Source: Clostridiaceae bacterium OM02-2AC
GTDB taxonomy: Bacteria; Bacillota_I; Bacilli_A; Erysipelotrichales; Erysipelotrichaceae
Reading direction: 5' to 3'
Length of the DNA stretch: 64,000 nt
Assembly (NCBI GenBank): GCA_003481775.1
Contig: QULU01000001.1
Coordinates: 62,436 to 126,435, forward strand
In this document: positions 16,794 to 25,766 of the stretch, in pieces
How positions within the stretch are numbered: position 1 is the first letter of the stretch
Layout: each line of letters opens with the position of its first letter
The notes under the pieces: model-generated
The model's input: only the letters and a program-made list of their open reading frames with translations
What the model was told of the DNA's origin: nothing
The model's database searches: none
Position numbers and translations under genes: made by a program

Positions 16794-17717
16794 ATGAACG
16801 TAATCGACGTATCCCATTTGAATAAAAAATACGGGAATTTTACTGCAGTGAAGGATATTAGCTTTCACGTGAAGGAGGGGGAGCTGTTTGGCTTTCTGGG
16901 TATCAACGGTGCCGGAAAGTCAACGACGATTCACATGCTCACTACCCTCTTACGACCCAATGAGGGTACAGCGCTGATATGCAATCATAGACTTGGCAAG
17001 GACAATCAGGAAATACGCAAGTGTATTGGTGTCGTGCAGCAGCAGAATAGTCTGGATGATAAGCTGAGTGTCCGGGAGAATTTGTTGATCCGCGGCGCTT
17101 TATATGAAAACAGCCGCAGCGCTTTACAACAGCGCGGAAAACAGGTGTGTGAGCTGCTAGAACTCCAGGAAATTGCGGCAAAGCGGTACGCTCATCTTTC
17201 AGGCGGACAGAAGCGGCGCTGTGAAATTGCCGCAGCATTGATGCATGAGCCTAAGATTTTATTTCTGGATGAACCGACTACCGGACTTGATCCGGCAACG
17301 AGGCAGTCGGTATGGAATTGTATTGAGCAGCTGCAGAAAAACCGCAATATGACTGTTTTTCTCACAACGCATTATATGGAGGAGGCCGCAAAGGCAGCCC
17401 ATATTGCCGTTATTGATCAGGGGGAGCTGATGGAATATGGAACACCCTATGAATTAAAAGATCGCTACGCAAAAGACAGACTCATCCTCATCGCAGCAAA
17501 GCAAGAAAAGCTGGCAAAGCTGTTGACTCGTCTGCAGGTTTCCTATCAGCACCATGACCAACGTTATCTGGTAGAGTTGAACAATACCATGGACGCCCTG
17601 CATATTCTGCCAGCGGTACAGCCCTATATCGAAGGCTTTGAGGTGCTGCAGGGGACGATGGATGATGTATTCCTAAATATCACCGGGAAAGCACTGGAGA
17701 AGGAGGCAGCCCAATGA
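16794..17717 (+). CDS. ABC transporter ATP-binding protein (CcmA/drug-export type)
   Basis: The 307-residue ATPase has Walker A GINGAGKST at about residues 39-47, Q-loop VVQQQNSLD, signature LSGGQKRR, Walker B ILFLDEPTTGLDP and H-loop TTHYMEEA. The C-terminal 80 residues match the extension of DrrA-type drug or antibiotic exporters. The ATG at 16794 has AAGGAGG 7 bases upstream; codons before it are untranslated leader. It overlaps the permease by 4 bases. With permease, LytTR and DUF3021 it forms a four-gene operon; the exported substrate is unknown. Confidence 0.9.
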   Translation: MNVIDVSHLNKKYGNFTAVKDISFHVKEGELFGFLGINGAGKSTTIHMLTTLLRPNEGTALICNHRLGKDNQEIRKCIGVVQQQNSLDDKLSVRENLLIRGALYENSRSALQQRGKQVCELLELQEIAAKRYAHLSGGQKRRCEIAAALMHEPKILFLDEPTTGLDPATRQSVWNCIEQLQKNRNMTVFLTTHYMEEAAKAAHIAVIDQGELMEYGTPYELKDRYAKDRLILIAAKQEKLAKLLTRLQVSYQHHDQRYLVELNNTMDALHILPAVQPYIEGFEVLQGTMDDVFLNITGKALEKEAAQ

Positions 17718-18616
17718 CAACGTTATATACGCTAACCAAACGACATATCCTGCTATATGTCCGTGATCGCTCCGCAGTATTCTTTTCCATGCTTTCTGTT
17801 TTGATTGTCCTGCTGCTGATGCTTGTATTTCTGGGCGATATGAATAAAGATGAACTGATGCAGCTGGTTCAGCAAGCGCAGGGCAGCATTCAGGAAGCGG
17901 ATGCTATGCATCTGATTACCATGTGGACAATCGCGGGTATACTCGTTGTCAATGCCTTTACCGTCCCTATTACCATGATCGGTATATTCATTCAGGATAA
18001 GGAACAGAAAAAACTGGAAAGCTTTTACTGCTCCTGTGTTCCCCGCTCGATTCTGATGCTGTCCTATCTGCTCTCTGCTGTGGTGATGGGCTTTGTCATG
18101 TGCATCCTGCTGTTGGTGCTGTCCTTTTGTTATGTAAGCTTTTCCGGTTATGCCTTTCTCAATCTTTCTCAGGCCCTGCAGGTCTGTGGTCTGTTGCTGC
18201 TATGCACCTTTGTATCCAGCGCTCTGGTTGCACTGATTGCGCATTGGGTGAACAGTGACCATGCCTGGGGTGCCTTTTCCACGCTGGCAGGTACTCTCAT
18301 CGGTTTTCTGGGTGGCATCTATCTTCCTGTCGGTATGCTGCCAAGCGCTGTACAGGGCGTCTTGAAAAGTCTTCCCTTTCTGCATGAAACAGCAATTATG
18401 CGTGATATTTTTACGGCATCAGCCCTGCGTGATCTATTTCATACGCTGCCTGCTTCCCTTTTCAATACCTATCGTGAAGCAATGGGAATCACAGTCTCTT
18501 TGAACAATCAGACGCTTTCCATCCACATCCAGATTGTCGCTTTGCTGCTTTGTGGTATAATAGCCTTAGCTATAACCGTATATTTATTGAACAAACATAC
18601 GACATTCAACAGATAG
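17714..18616 (+). CDS. ABC-2 type transporter permease
   Basis: The 300-residue integral membrane protein has about six membrane segments: one after a short cytoplasmic start (VFFSMLSVLIVLLLMLVFLG), a large loop containing IQEADAMHL, then four or five closely spaced segments, with the conserved FLGGIYLPVGMLP motif of ABC-2 permeases. It overlaps the ATPase gene (ATGA) and the LytTR gene follows 11 bases after its stop. It forms the membrane channel for the partner ATPase. Confidence 0.9.
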   Translation: MTTLYTLTKRHILLYVRDRSAVFFSMLSVLIVLLLMLVFLGDMNKDELMQLVQQAQGSIQEADAMHLITMWTIAGILVVNAFTVPITMIGIFIQDKEQKKLESFYCSCVPRSILMLSYLLSAVVMGFVMCILLLVLSFCYVSFSGYAFLNLSQALQVCGLLLLCTFVSSALVALIAHWVNSDHAWGAFSTLAGTLIGFLGGIYLPVGMLPSAVQGVLKSLPFLHETAIMRDIFTASALRDLFHTLPASLFNTYREAMGITVSLNNQTLSIHIQIVALLLCGIIALAITVYLLNKHTTFNR

Positions 18617-18627
18617 GAGGCCTCAGC

Positions 18628-19068
18628 TTGAAAATCATCATCGAAGAAAAAACATCCAGAGAGGATGAAGACCTCATTATCGTCCGATGTGCTTCTCTAA
18701 ACGAATCCGTTCTGAAGCTCCTCCAACAGCTGAAAGCCGGTGATGAGCGAATCACCTGTACAAAAAACGGAACCATCGCCAGAATCCGGCCGGATGATGT
18801 TTATTATTTTGAATCCGTTGATAACAAGACCTTCCTCTATACGGAAAAAGATATCTATGAAATACGGCAGAAGCTGTACGAAATCGAAGACAGCTATGCC
18901 GGACTTGATTTCTTCCGCTGCTCGAAATCCACCATTGTAAATCTAAGTAAAATCCGCTTCCTTTCTCCTGTTCTCGGCAGCCGTTTGGAGGCTACCCTGC
19001 TCAACGATGAAAAAATCATAATATCAAGACAATATGTAGCCGCACTCAAAGTGCTGCTGAAAATATAG
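18628..19068 (+). CDS. LytTR family transcriptional regulator (no receiver domain)
   Basis: The 146-residue protein ends in a LytTR DNA-binding domain (about residues 50-146: RIRPDDVYYFESVDNKTFLY, DFFRCSKSTIVNLSKI, IISRQYVAALKVLL). The N-terminal 45 residues are not a response-regulator receiver, so it is not phosphorelay controlled. I assign a TTG start at 18628, because AGGAGG lies 7 bases upstream; the in-frame ATG at 18550 is deep inside the permease gene. Regulators of this type paired with a DUF3021 membrane protein are common in Firmicutes, where the membrane protein is thought to restrain the regulator. Confidence 0.88.
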   Translation: MKIIIEEKTSREDEDLIIVRCASLNESVLKLLQQLKAGDERITCTKNGTIARIRPDDVYYFESVDNKTFLYTEKDIYEIRQKLYEIEDSYAGLDFFRCSKSTIVNLSKIRFLSPVLGSRLEATLLNDEKIIISRQYVAALKVLLKI

Positions 19069-19079
19069 GGAGGTTGCTT

Positions 19080-19508
19080 ATGCGTGTTTTAAAAGAACTG
19101 ATGTTTACATTTTCTGCAATTACTACCTGTACCGTTATCGGTGCTGCCATTTATATCAGCATATTCTGGAAGAATCCCGAGCTGAGCAGTGCCATTCTGT
19201 GGCAGATTATCGTCTGCAGCTTATTGTGCACTTTGGGCAATCTGCTGTTCCGCAAAGAACCCAAAAGCAGACGGCTGTACTATGGCATCGTTTTCCTGCA
19301 TTATCTGTATATCAACACAGTTGTGCTGTTGAGCGGACTGTATTTTGAATGGTTCTACCTTAACAGCATACAGATGGTTCTCAGTATGCTGCTGATGATT
19401 GCCTGTATCTTTCTGATTGTATACACGACACTGCAGCTTCGATCAAAACGGGATACGATGCTTATGAATGAACGTCTGCAAACGTATTATAAAAAGAGAG
19501 CATCATGA
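19080..19508 (+). CDS. DUF3021 membrane protein, likely partner of the LytTR regulator
   Basis: The 142-residue protein has four predicted membrane segments (about residues 8-28, 38-55, 70-90, 97-120) and a basic C-terminal tail (RSKRDTMLMNERLQTYYKKR). This matches DUF3021, which usually lies directly after a LytTR gene. I start at ATG 19080 with GGGAGG 6 bases upstream. It probably senses the membrane or holds the regulator inactive; that is an inference from gene pairing. A terminator follows at once. Confidence 0.82.
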   Translation: MRVLKELMFTFSAITTCTVIGAAIYISIFWKNPELSSAILWQIIVCSLLCTLGNLLFRKEPKSRRLYYGIVFLHYLYINTVVLLSGLYFEWFYLNSIQMVLSMLLMIACIFLIVYTTLQLRSKRDTMLMNERLQTYYKKRAS

Positions 19509-19509
19509 C

Positions 19510-19568
19510 AAAAAGCGGCAAATGAGTTCCGAATTCGTGAGGATTTCACTCATATCTGCCGCTTTTTT
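19510..19568 (+). terminator. Terminator of the ABC-LytTR-DUF3021 operon
   Basis: AAAAAGCGGCA (19510-19520) pairs with TGCCGCTTTTT (19557-19567), and an inner ATGAGT/ACTCAT stem strengthens it. It starts just after the DUF3021 stop. Between here and the aspS terminator nothing else is visible. Confidence 0.85.
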
Positions 19569-19720
19569 ACTACCATAGCTGCGCCTTCCTTTTACATACG
19601 GAAAAGAAAATCGTTTACTTTCTTCAGACATTCCTCTATTTCGCCATACCTGTACACCTTAGCTTTGCTCCCAGTGCATGTTGCCTGAGCATACAGGCTG
19701 TAAGGGAGGCATATGGCAAA

Positions 19721-19780
19721 GAAAAAAAGAGATTTCGTATGCTGTTTCATAATGCAAACAATAACATTTGAAATCTCTTC
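19721..19780 (-). terminator. Terminator of the hisS-aspS operon
   Basis: On the minus strand AAGAGATTTC and GAAATCTCTT form a 10-bp stem with a 33-base loop, followed by a T run. It lies about 50 bases after the aspS stop. The large loop lowers certainty slightly. Confidence 0.7.
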
Positions 19781-19831
19781 CTTTTATCGTACTGGTCAAG
19801 CAACACGTTCTATATGAAGGCGCTTTTTACT

Positions 19832-21574
19832 TTACTCCTCGGTAATTGCAATATGCAATTCCTCCAGCTGTGCCGCATCCACCTGTGTCGGCGCATCACT
19901 CATCGGACATTTTGCATTTGCATTTTTCGGGAAGGCGATCACATCACGGATGGACTCACTCTCGGAAAGAATCATCGCGATACGATCTAGCCCAAACGCA
20001 AGACCTCCATGCGGTGGTGTCCCGTATTTCAGAGCATCCACAAACCAGCCGAAGTTTTCCTGTATCTTCTCTTCGGTAAAGCCCAGCACCTCAAACATCT
20101 TGTCCTGCATGGCACCGTCGTAAATACGCAAAGACCCGCCTCCCAGCTCATATCCGTTTAATACGACATCATACGCAATGGCACGCACCTTACCCGGATC
20201 ACTGTCGATATACTGCATATCCTCATCTCTTGGTCTCGTGAACGGATGGTGCATTGCATACCAGCGGCCATCTTCCTCACTGTACTCAAACATTGGGAAG
20301 TCCGTTACCCACAAATATGAAAATTCATCCGACTTCTTTAAGCCAAGCTCTGCACCGAAATGATTCCGCAATGCGCCCAGTACCTCACAGGTCGTTCTCC
20401 ATGCATCGGAAACAATCAGAACTAGGTCTTCATTCTTCAGGCTTAAACGCGTAACGAGCGCCTGTATTTCGTCCTCTGTTAAGAACTTCACGATCGGTCC
20501 GCTCAATTCCTCATCCTTGTATTTCAGCGTTACCAGACCCTTGGCACCGTTTTTCTTCGCCAGTTCGGTAATCTTATCAATTTCTTTTCTGGTCATGCCG
20601 GCTTTTCCAGGAACCACAACAGCCTTGATGCTGCCCTTGCTTGCAATACAATCCGCAAACACCTTGAATCCACAGCCTTCAAACAGCTCTGTTATTTCCT
20701 GCAGCTCCATGCCAAAGCGATTATCCGGCTTGTCACTTCCATAACGATTCATGGCTTCTGTCCAGGTCAGGCGCGGAAATGGAATGCTGATATCCATTCC
20801 CTTGACATCCTTCATCAGCTTCTGCAGCATCTCCTCCATCATTGTCTGAATTTCCACATCGCTTAAAAAGCTAGTTTCCAGATCGACCTGTGTGAAATCT
20901 GTCTGTCGATCGGCACGCAAGTCCTCATCACGGAAGCAACGGGCAAACTGATAATAGCGTTCAAAGCCGGATACCATCAACAGCTGTTTGTAAAGCTGCG
21001 GCGACTGCGGAAGTGCATAAAAGCTTCCTGGGTGTACACGGCTAGGCACCAGATAATCACGAGCACCCTCCGGCGTACTTCTTCCCAGCATCGGCGTTTC
21101 AATTTCGATAAACTCCTTGCTGTCCAGATACTCCCGCATACTATGTGTGATTTTATGACGCAGGACCAGCTTCTGCTGCATCACAGGTCTTCGTAAATCC
21201 AGATACCGATACTTCAAACGGGTATCCTCCAGCGCATCGGTCTCATCCGCAACAATGATCGGCGTTGTCTCTGCCCGATTGATAATGGCTACGGCGCTGA
21301 CCTTAATTTCAATATCTCCTGTCGCAAGCTTCGGATTCTTATCCTTCCGCTCACTGACACAGCCCTTCACTTCCAAAATATACTCATTGCGGACATCCCG
21401 AATCTGTTCAGCAATCCCCTCATCAAACACCAGCTGTGTAATTCCGCTGCGATCCCGCAGATCGATAAATACCAGCGATCCGAAATTTCTTCGTTTCGCA
21501 ACCCATCCGATCAGGGTCACCTCTTTGCCTGCATCGGATAAACGCAGTTCTCCATTTGTATGTGTTCTGTTCAT
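19832..21574 (-). CDS. aspS: Aspartate--tRNA ligase
   Basis: Class II synthetase of 580 residues. It has the N-terminal anticodon-binding OB-fold ([22 protein letters not shown], quoted in part: [18 protein letters not shown]), the catalytic domain with motif 2 [18 protein letters not shown] and motif 3 [13 protein letters not shown], and the GAD insertion domain of bacterial-type enzymes (about residues 285-415). Whether it also charges tRNA-Asn depends on presence of GatCAB elsewhere. It follows hisS by 11 bases and shares its T-box-controlled transcript. Confidence 0.97.
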   Translation of the reverse strand: MNRTHTNGELRLSDAGKEVTLIGWVAKRRNFGSLVFIDLRDRSGITQLVFDEGIAEQIRDVRNEYILEVKGCVSERKDKNPKLATGDIEIKVSAVAIINRAETTPIIVADETDALEDTRLKYRYLDLRRPVMQQKLVLRHKITHSMREYLDSKEFIEIETPMLGRSTPEGARDYLVPSRVHPGSFYALPQSPQLYKQLLMVSGFERYYQFARCFRDEDLRADRQTDFTQVDLETSFLSDVEIQTMMEEMLQKLMKDVKGMDISIPFPRLTWTEAMNRYGSDKPDNRFGMELQEITELFEGCGFKVFADCIASKGSIKAVVVPGKAGMTRKEIDKITELAKKNGAKGLVTLKYKDEELSGPIVKFLTEDEIQALVTRLSLKNEDLVLIVSDAWRTTCEVLGALRNHFGAELGLKKSDEFSYLWVTDFPMFEYSEEDGRWYAMHHPFTRPRDEDMQYIDSDPGKVRAIAYDVVLNGYELGGGSLRIYDGAMQDKMFEVLGFTEEKIQENFGWFVDALKYGTPPHGGLAFGLDRIAMILSESESIRDVIAFPKNANAKCPMSDAPTQVDAAQLEELHIAITEE

Positions 21575-21585
21575 ATCCTCACTCC

Positions 21586-22923
21586 CTATTCTTCATGATT
21601 GCAGGTGCAGTTCTCTTCCCCGCATGTGCAAATATGTGCATCCTCTGTTTCACCAAACATGGCATCCATCGTATCGACAACCGCATCCAGCGCCACATTG
21701 CTCTGTTCCTGCTTTTCTATGTTTTTCATTGTCACGGTGCCGTTTAAGATATCCTTTTCGCCAACCATGATAGCCACCTTCGCCTTCTTGCGATCCACGG
21801 TTTTAAACTGTGCCTTGAAGGAGCGGTTCAGATAATCGGTATCGCAGCGATAGCCTGCAGCACGCAGCTCCGTTACAATCTGTAATGCGATGGTCGCAAC
21901 CTTAGGAGACAGACAGAGGACATAAGCATCCAGACCTTCCTCATCAGCCAGCGAAATTCCTTCCGCTTCCAGGGCAATCAATAGACGTTCCAGACCCATC
22001 GCCCAGCCGATGCCGCTCATTCCTGCCGGACCTCCGAAATATTCCACCAGACCATCATAGCGTCCGCCGGCAAATACCGTTGATTGCGCACCCATCTCCT
22101 TATTGACGGATACGACTTCAAATACGGTGTGCGTATAGTAATCCAGCCCACGCACCAGCTTGTCATCCACCTCATAAGGGATACCAAGGGCATCCAGACC
22201 ATCCAGCACCTGCTGGAAATAGGCCTTGCTTTCCTCATTCAGATAATCCGCCATCTTCGGAACACTTTTCATAACTGCCAGCTCATGATCCACCTTGCAA
22301 TCCAGAATTCGCAGCGGATTCTGCTCATAACGGCGCTTGCAGTCGGTACACATGCTGTCGATATCGTTTTTGAAATGCTCCTTCAGGGCTGCACGATACG
22401 CTGCACGGGAGGCATCATCCCCCAGCGTATTGATCAGCACCTTCATATCCTGTAATCCCAGTGCAGATATAAACGACCAGCCAAGGGCAATCGTTTCCAC
22501 ATCCAGCAACGGGCTCTTTGCCCCGATAACCTCAACGCCAAACTGATTAAAGATACGCATTCTTCCCTTCTGCGGACGTTCATGACGGCACTGCGGTCCA
22601 ACATAATACATTTTCATCGGCAGATCGGCATAGCCAAACATCTTATGTTCAACAAAAGCTCTGGCAACACCCGCCGTTCCCTCCGGACGCAGGGTCAGTG
22701 AGGTAGCACTGTTTTCCAGCTGAAAGGTATACATTTCCTTATTCACCATATCACTGGAATCATTTCCTCTTTTAAATACATTGGTATGTTCAAAAATCGG
22801 TGTACGAATTTCCTGATAGTTGTAAACGTATGTAAACTGACGAATCAGCTCCTCCAGACGATGCCATTTGCCGATTTCCTCCGGCAGAATATCCTGTGTT
22901 CCTCTTGGTACCTGATAGCTCAT
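21586..22923 (-). CDS. hisS: Histidine--tRNA ligase with a Cys/His-rich tail
   Basis: Class II synthetase of 445 residues. Family features: [13 protein letters not shown] at the start, [13 protein letters not shown], and motif 3 in the [14 protein letters not shown] region. The start at 22923 has GGAGG upstream and begins MSYQVPRG; an open frame extends further but runs into the T-box. The enzyme should end near residue 425; instead it carries a short acidic tail, [17 protein letters not shown], with four Cys and two His spaced like a metal site. I do not know this tail from other HisRS proteins. aspS follows by 11 bases. Confidence 0.95.
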   Translation of the reverse strand: MSYQVPRGTQDILPEEIGKWHRLEELIRQFTYVYNYQEIRTPIFEHTNVFKRGNDSSDMVNKEMYTFQLENSATSLTLRPEGTAGVARAFVEHKMFGYADLPMKMYYVGPQCRHERPQKGRMRIFNQFGVEVIGAKSPLLDVETIALGWSFISALGLQDMKVLINTLGDDASRAAYRAALKEHFKNDIDSMCTDCKRRYEQNPLRILDCKVDHELAVMKSVPKMADYLNEESKAYFQQVLDGLDALGIPYEVDDKLVRGLDYYTHTVFEVVSVNKEMGAQSTVFAGGRYDGLVEYFGGPAGMSGIGWAMGLERLLIALEAEGISLADEEGLDAYVLCLSPKVATIALQIVTELRAAGYRCDTDYLNRSFKAQFKTVDRKKAKVAIMVGEKDILNGTVTMKNIEKQEQSNVALDAVVDTMDAMFGETEDAHICTCGEENCTCNHEE

Positions 22924-22977
22924 ATGGTTTCCTCCTATATCTCTTCTATGATTCTGCCCATAATCAGACAGATTAAA

Positions 22978-23195
22978 ATAAAAACGCGCCACCAACAAAG
23001 GACGTCGGGAACGCGGTACCACCTTATTTCACTCACACGGAGTGCAGCTTTACCTTTAACGCAGGTTGCATACGATTATCCATTTCCTGATAATTCCTCC
23101 AAAGTGTCCGACTGTGTTACTTATAGAAAGGACTTTCACCAGCCGTCCCTCTCTCTGCACTATGCTTCACAAAGTCTCTCTTTTTCATCGGATGT
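22978..23195 (-). promoter_or_regulatory. T-box leader of hisS-aspS
   Basis: The minus strand contains the conserved T-box sequence AGGTGGTACCGCG (23012-23024), which pairs with the uncharged tRNA acceptor end. It is followed by a GC-rich hairpin and TTTTTATTTT (about 22975-23018) as terminator. Upstream lies a long stem I region with a possible His specifier CAC in GGACACTTT near 23103. Uncharged tRNA-His should stabilise the antiterminator and allow hisS-aspS transcription. Confidence 0.92.
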
Positions 23196-23201
23196 ACCTA
23201 T

Positions 23202-23230
23202 AGTGTACTCATTTCATCTTTTTTTGTCAA
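23202..23230 (-). promoter_or_regulatory. Promoter of the hisS T-box transcript
   Basis: A perfect TTGACA -35 (23225-23230) and TACACT -10 (23202-23207) are 17 bases apart on the minus strand, directly ahead of the T-box leader. Confidence 0.8.
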
Positions 23231-23376
23231 TAATTTATTGAAAAGATTATGTTCCCCTTCCTCTTTTTTGCTGCGATTCCTGATCCAGCATATCGAAAAT
23301 CATGAAACTGCGTTATCAAAAAGGTATGCAGCCTTCCATTTGCAATCCCGCCTTTTTGTGTTGTATCCAAACGATA

Positions 23377-23404
23377 TCAAAAAAGGTAATGCCTGTGCAT
23401 TACC
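23377..23404 (-). terminator. Terminator of the YebC-family gene
   Basis: On the minus strand GGTAATGC-ACAG-GCATTACC (8-bp perfect stem, 4-base loop) is followed by TTTTTT. It begins 11 bases after the stop codon. Confidence 0.9.
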
Positions 23405-23415
23405 GTCTTTTGTTT

Positions 23416-24153
23416 CTATTCCACAGAATCGTTTATATTACGAACATTGTGATATACCTGCTGTACATCATCAACCTCGTTCGTCAGGTTTACCAAACGC
23501 TGAAACAGCATTAGCTCCTCACCCTGCAGCTCTACATATTCATTAGGAAGCATTGTGTCCTCCAGAATATCAAACGTAACTTCAGGAATCAGTTCTTCGA
23601 TGGCATCCTTAGCTTTGTTCAGCTCTGTAGGCTCAACCGTAATGGTCATCTGCCCTTCTTCAACCTCAATATCCTTTAAATCGACCTCCGCCATGATCAA
23701 CGCGTCCATCATCGCTTCTTCATCGTCATATTTTATGGAAATCAATCCCACATGCTCATAGTTAAAGGAAACACAGCCACTGACACCCAGCTTTGCATGA
23801 GATTTATTAAAGCAGCCACGTAAGTCGGCTATTGTACGATTTGCATTATCTGTCAGACAGTCCACAATAATCGTTGCCTGACCACCGGAACCAAAGCCTT
23901 CATATGTAGCAGCTGAATAGTTCTCATTGGTACCACCCTTGGCTTTTTCAATCGCACGCTTAATAACATCCGCCGGTACCTGATTCGCCTTGGCACGCTC
24001 GATTACTTTTTTCAAAGACGCATTCATGTCAGGGTCAGGTACACCTGCTTTTGCCGCCATCAGAATTTCTTTTCCATAACGGGAATATAGTTTAGCTTTT
24101 ACCGCTGCTGTTTTTGCCATGGAAGCGGCACGCACTTCAAAATGTCTACCCAT
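23416..24153 (-). CDS. YebC/PmpR family DNA-binding or translation factor
   Basis: The 245-residue protein matches the YebC family: the N-terminal helical domain with KAKLYSRYGKEILMAAKAG and PDPDMNASLKKVIERAKANQVP, then GGTNENYSAATYEGFGSGG and an alpha/beta C-terminal part. Family members have been described as transcription regulators and, for some, as factors that help ribosomes through proline-rich stretches. The N-terminus (MGRHFEVRAASMAKTAA) fits the YeeN-type branch. It stands alone between a strong promoter and a terminator. Confidence 0.92.
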   Translation of the reverse strand: MGRHFEVRAASMAKTAAVKAKLYSRYGKEILMAAKAGVPDPDMNASLKKVIERAKANQVPADVIKRAIEKAKGGTNENYSAATYEGFGSGGQATIIVDCLTDNANRTIADLRGCFNKSHAKLGVSGCVSFNYEHVGLISIKYDDEEAMMDALIMAEVDLKDIEVEEGQMTITVEPTELNKAKDAIEELIPEVTFDILEDTMLPNEYVELQGEELMLFQRLVNLTNEVDDVQQVYHNVRNINDSVE

Positions 24154-24183
24154 TGTTTAATCACCTTCCAAATTTCCTTTACC

Positions 24184-24212
24184 ATTATAGCAGAATTTAT
24201 ATATCGTGACAA
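24184..24212 (-). promoter_or_regulatory. Promoter of the YebC-family gene
   Basis: TTGTCA (24207-24212) and TATAAT (24184-24189, extended TGC) are 17 bases apart on the minus strand, followed by GGAAGGTGAT and the start codon. Confidence 0.75.
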
Positions 24213-24359
24213 TAAAATATCAAAAAGATGCAGGATTGACCGTGCGGAATAGGTTACGATGCATCGCTCCATAAGCAATTTCCACCGAAATTTGCTGCTT
24301 TTCATAATCAAGGTATGCTTCTTAACACATGGGATGCTATGACGTTAGAGGCTGCACAC

Positions 24360-25598
24360 TCACAGTGGTATCACAGGAAAGCGCTTTTTCATTTGCATGA
24401 GCAGCAAAGAGCATACATGTGTACAGCACAGCACACATACTACCTTGATGAGGGCCAGCCAGATGGAATCAACCTGCGGAAACCAGGCATGGACAAATAG
24501 AATCATCAGCGGATGCACGAGATAATAGTATTTTGATATCGTCCGAAACGGAAGCTCTGAGATCCAGGAAAGCCTGATATTCGTATACAGCAGGCAGGAA
24601 AATAAATAATAGACCAGCGGTACACAAGCCAGCAGAATATTACTGTCCAATCGCTCGGTTGTCTGCAGCAGCAGTCCTTCCCCGATTAAAGCCGCAATAC
24701 TGAGCAGCAGCTTTAAAAAGCACAGGGATGAGGCCGGCTGCTGTTGCTTTCCCATATAATAGCCCAGCGTGACATAAAATAAAGCGAAGAATAGAAAGTT
24801 GCGTGTCGTGAAAAAGACGGCATAATAATAGTGAAGCAGGGATTGGAAGAATTGACCGCAAAAGCCGTAATAGGTTTCCGTAGCACCAAACAGCAGCAAA
24901 ACAAAGGATACAGCAAGCAATACCTTCAGGGAATGCTTCCTCTTCCACCAGCGCAGAACAAGCATGGAAAGCAAAAGCGCCGGGAAATACCAGAGATGAT
25001 AATACACGCCGGAATACAGCAGGGCGATTATCACCGCCAGAGGAATCAGCAAAAGCAGAAGCAGACGCTGCACAACGAAAGGAAGAGCAGCAGGCAGCAT
25101 GCCCTGTACCTGTTCTATATAAGGGGCAGCCAGCGACAGCGACCATGGCAGATACACTGCACTCCACAGCAGATATACCGGAATCATGGAACGGATATAG
25201 GAACGTATGTAATCCGGTTTTTTCTGTTCCTGCTTTGCGGCGAAATAACCACTGATCAAAAAGAAGAACGGTACGCAGATTCTGCCAATGATATTATTGA
25301 TAGCCATATCCGCCTCAGCGGAAACTGCAAAAAAGGGTCGCACATGGAGAATGATGATCATGATGGAGGAAATAAAACGAAACAGGTCAAGGTTTTGATA
25401 CTGGAGCTGCCCTGTCTGCGCATGATATGCCATATGCGTTTCCATGCGTATGACAAGCAGAGAGCCTGCAGCGGCAAGCAGAATCACAGCAAGTGGCTGA
25501 CCAAGCTGATTTTCCTTCTGTAGAATATTCGTCATATACAGCATCAGTACGAGTATACTCATGCTGATGATTATGATATTTCTTTTCCTCCAAGTCAT
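24360..25598 (-). CDS. Acyltransferase 3 family membrane protein
   Basis: The 412-residue protein has about ten to twelve membrane segments. The family core starts near residue 68 with LDLFRFISSIMIIILHVRPF (the His is the proposed catalytic residue), followed by CVPFFFLISGYF and, near the end, SKYYYLVHPLMILFVHAW. Such proteins O-acetylate or succinylate surface sugars; the membrane part of VanT serine racemase is also of this family. Two extra N-terminal segments precede the core. The acceptor is unknown. The gene is alone and has a promoter with a palindromic site at the start of transcription. Confidence 0.85.
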   Translation of the reverse strand: MTWRKRNIIIISMSILVLMLYMTNILQKENQLGQPLAVILLAAAGSLLVIRMETHMAYHAQTGQLQYQNLDLFRFISSIMIIILHVRPFFAVSAEADMAINNIIGRICVPFFFLISGYFAAKQEQKKPDYIRSYIRSMIPVYLLWSAVYLPWSLSLAAPYIEQVQGMLPAALPFVVQRLLLLLLIPLAVIIALLYSGVYYHLWYFPALLLSMLVLRWWKRKHSLKVLLAVSFVLLLFGATETYYGFCGQFFQSLLHYYYAVFFTTRNFLFFALFYVTLGYYMGKQQQPASSLCFLKLLLSIAALIGEGLLLQTTERLDSNILLACVPLVYYLFSCLLYTNIRLSWISELPFRTISKYYYLVHPLMILFVHAWFPQVDSIWLALIKVVCVLCCTHVCSLLLMQMKKRFPVIPL

Positions 25599-25660
25599 AC
25601 ACTGCCCTCCGCTATTTGCTTTGTATTCAACAAGCTGAAATCAATCGGCATCCATTCAAC

Positions 25661-25709
25661 TGTATTAAGTAACTAATACAATCATACACAACATTGGAAT
25701 TCCTGTCAA
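25661..25709 (-). promoter_or_regulatory. Promoter and palindromic operator of the acyltransferase gene
   Basis: TTGACA (25704-25709) and TATGAT (25681-25686) are 17 bases apart on the minus strand. Directly downstream, over the expected start of transcription, is the perfect inverted repeat TGTATTA-GTTACT-TAATACA (25661-25680). This suggests repression by a dimeric regulator not seen in the window. Confidence 0.65.
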
Positions 25710-25766
25710 TAGCGGGCTCTGTATTTTCTTGGATTCCTGTGAGCACAGCTCTTCCCTCTTGTGAAC

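Noticed and set aside
18550..18627. ATG-start extension of the LytTR protein into the permease gene
   Set aside because: The TTG at 18628 has AGGAGG at the right distance; the extension is permease sequence in another frame.
22924..23022. N-terminal extension of HisRS
   Set aside because: It would be encoded by the T-box terminator and antiterminator region; the family start is MSYQVPRG.
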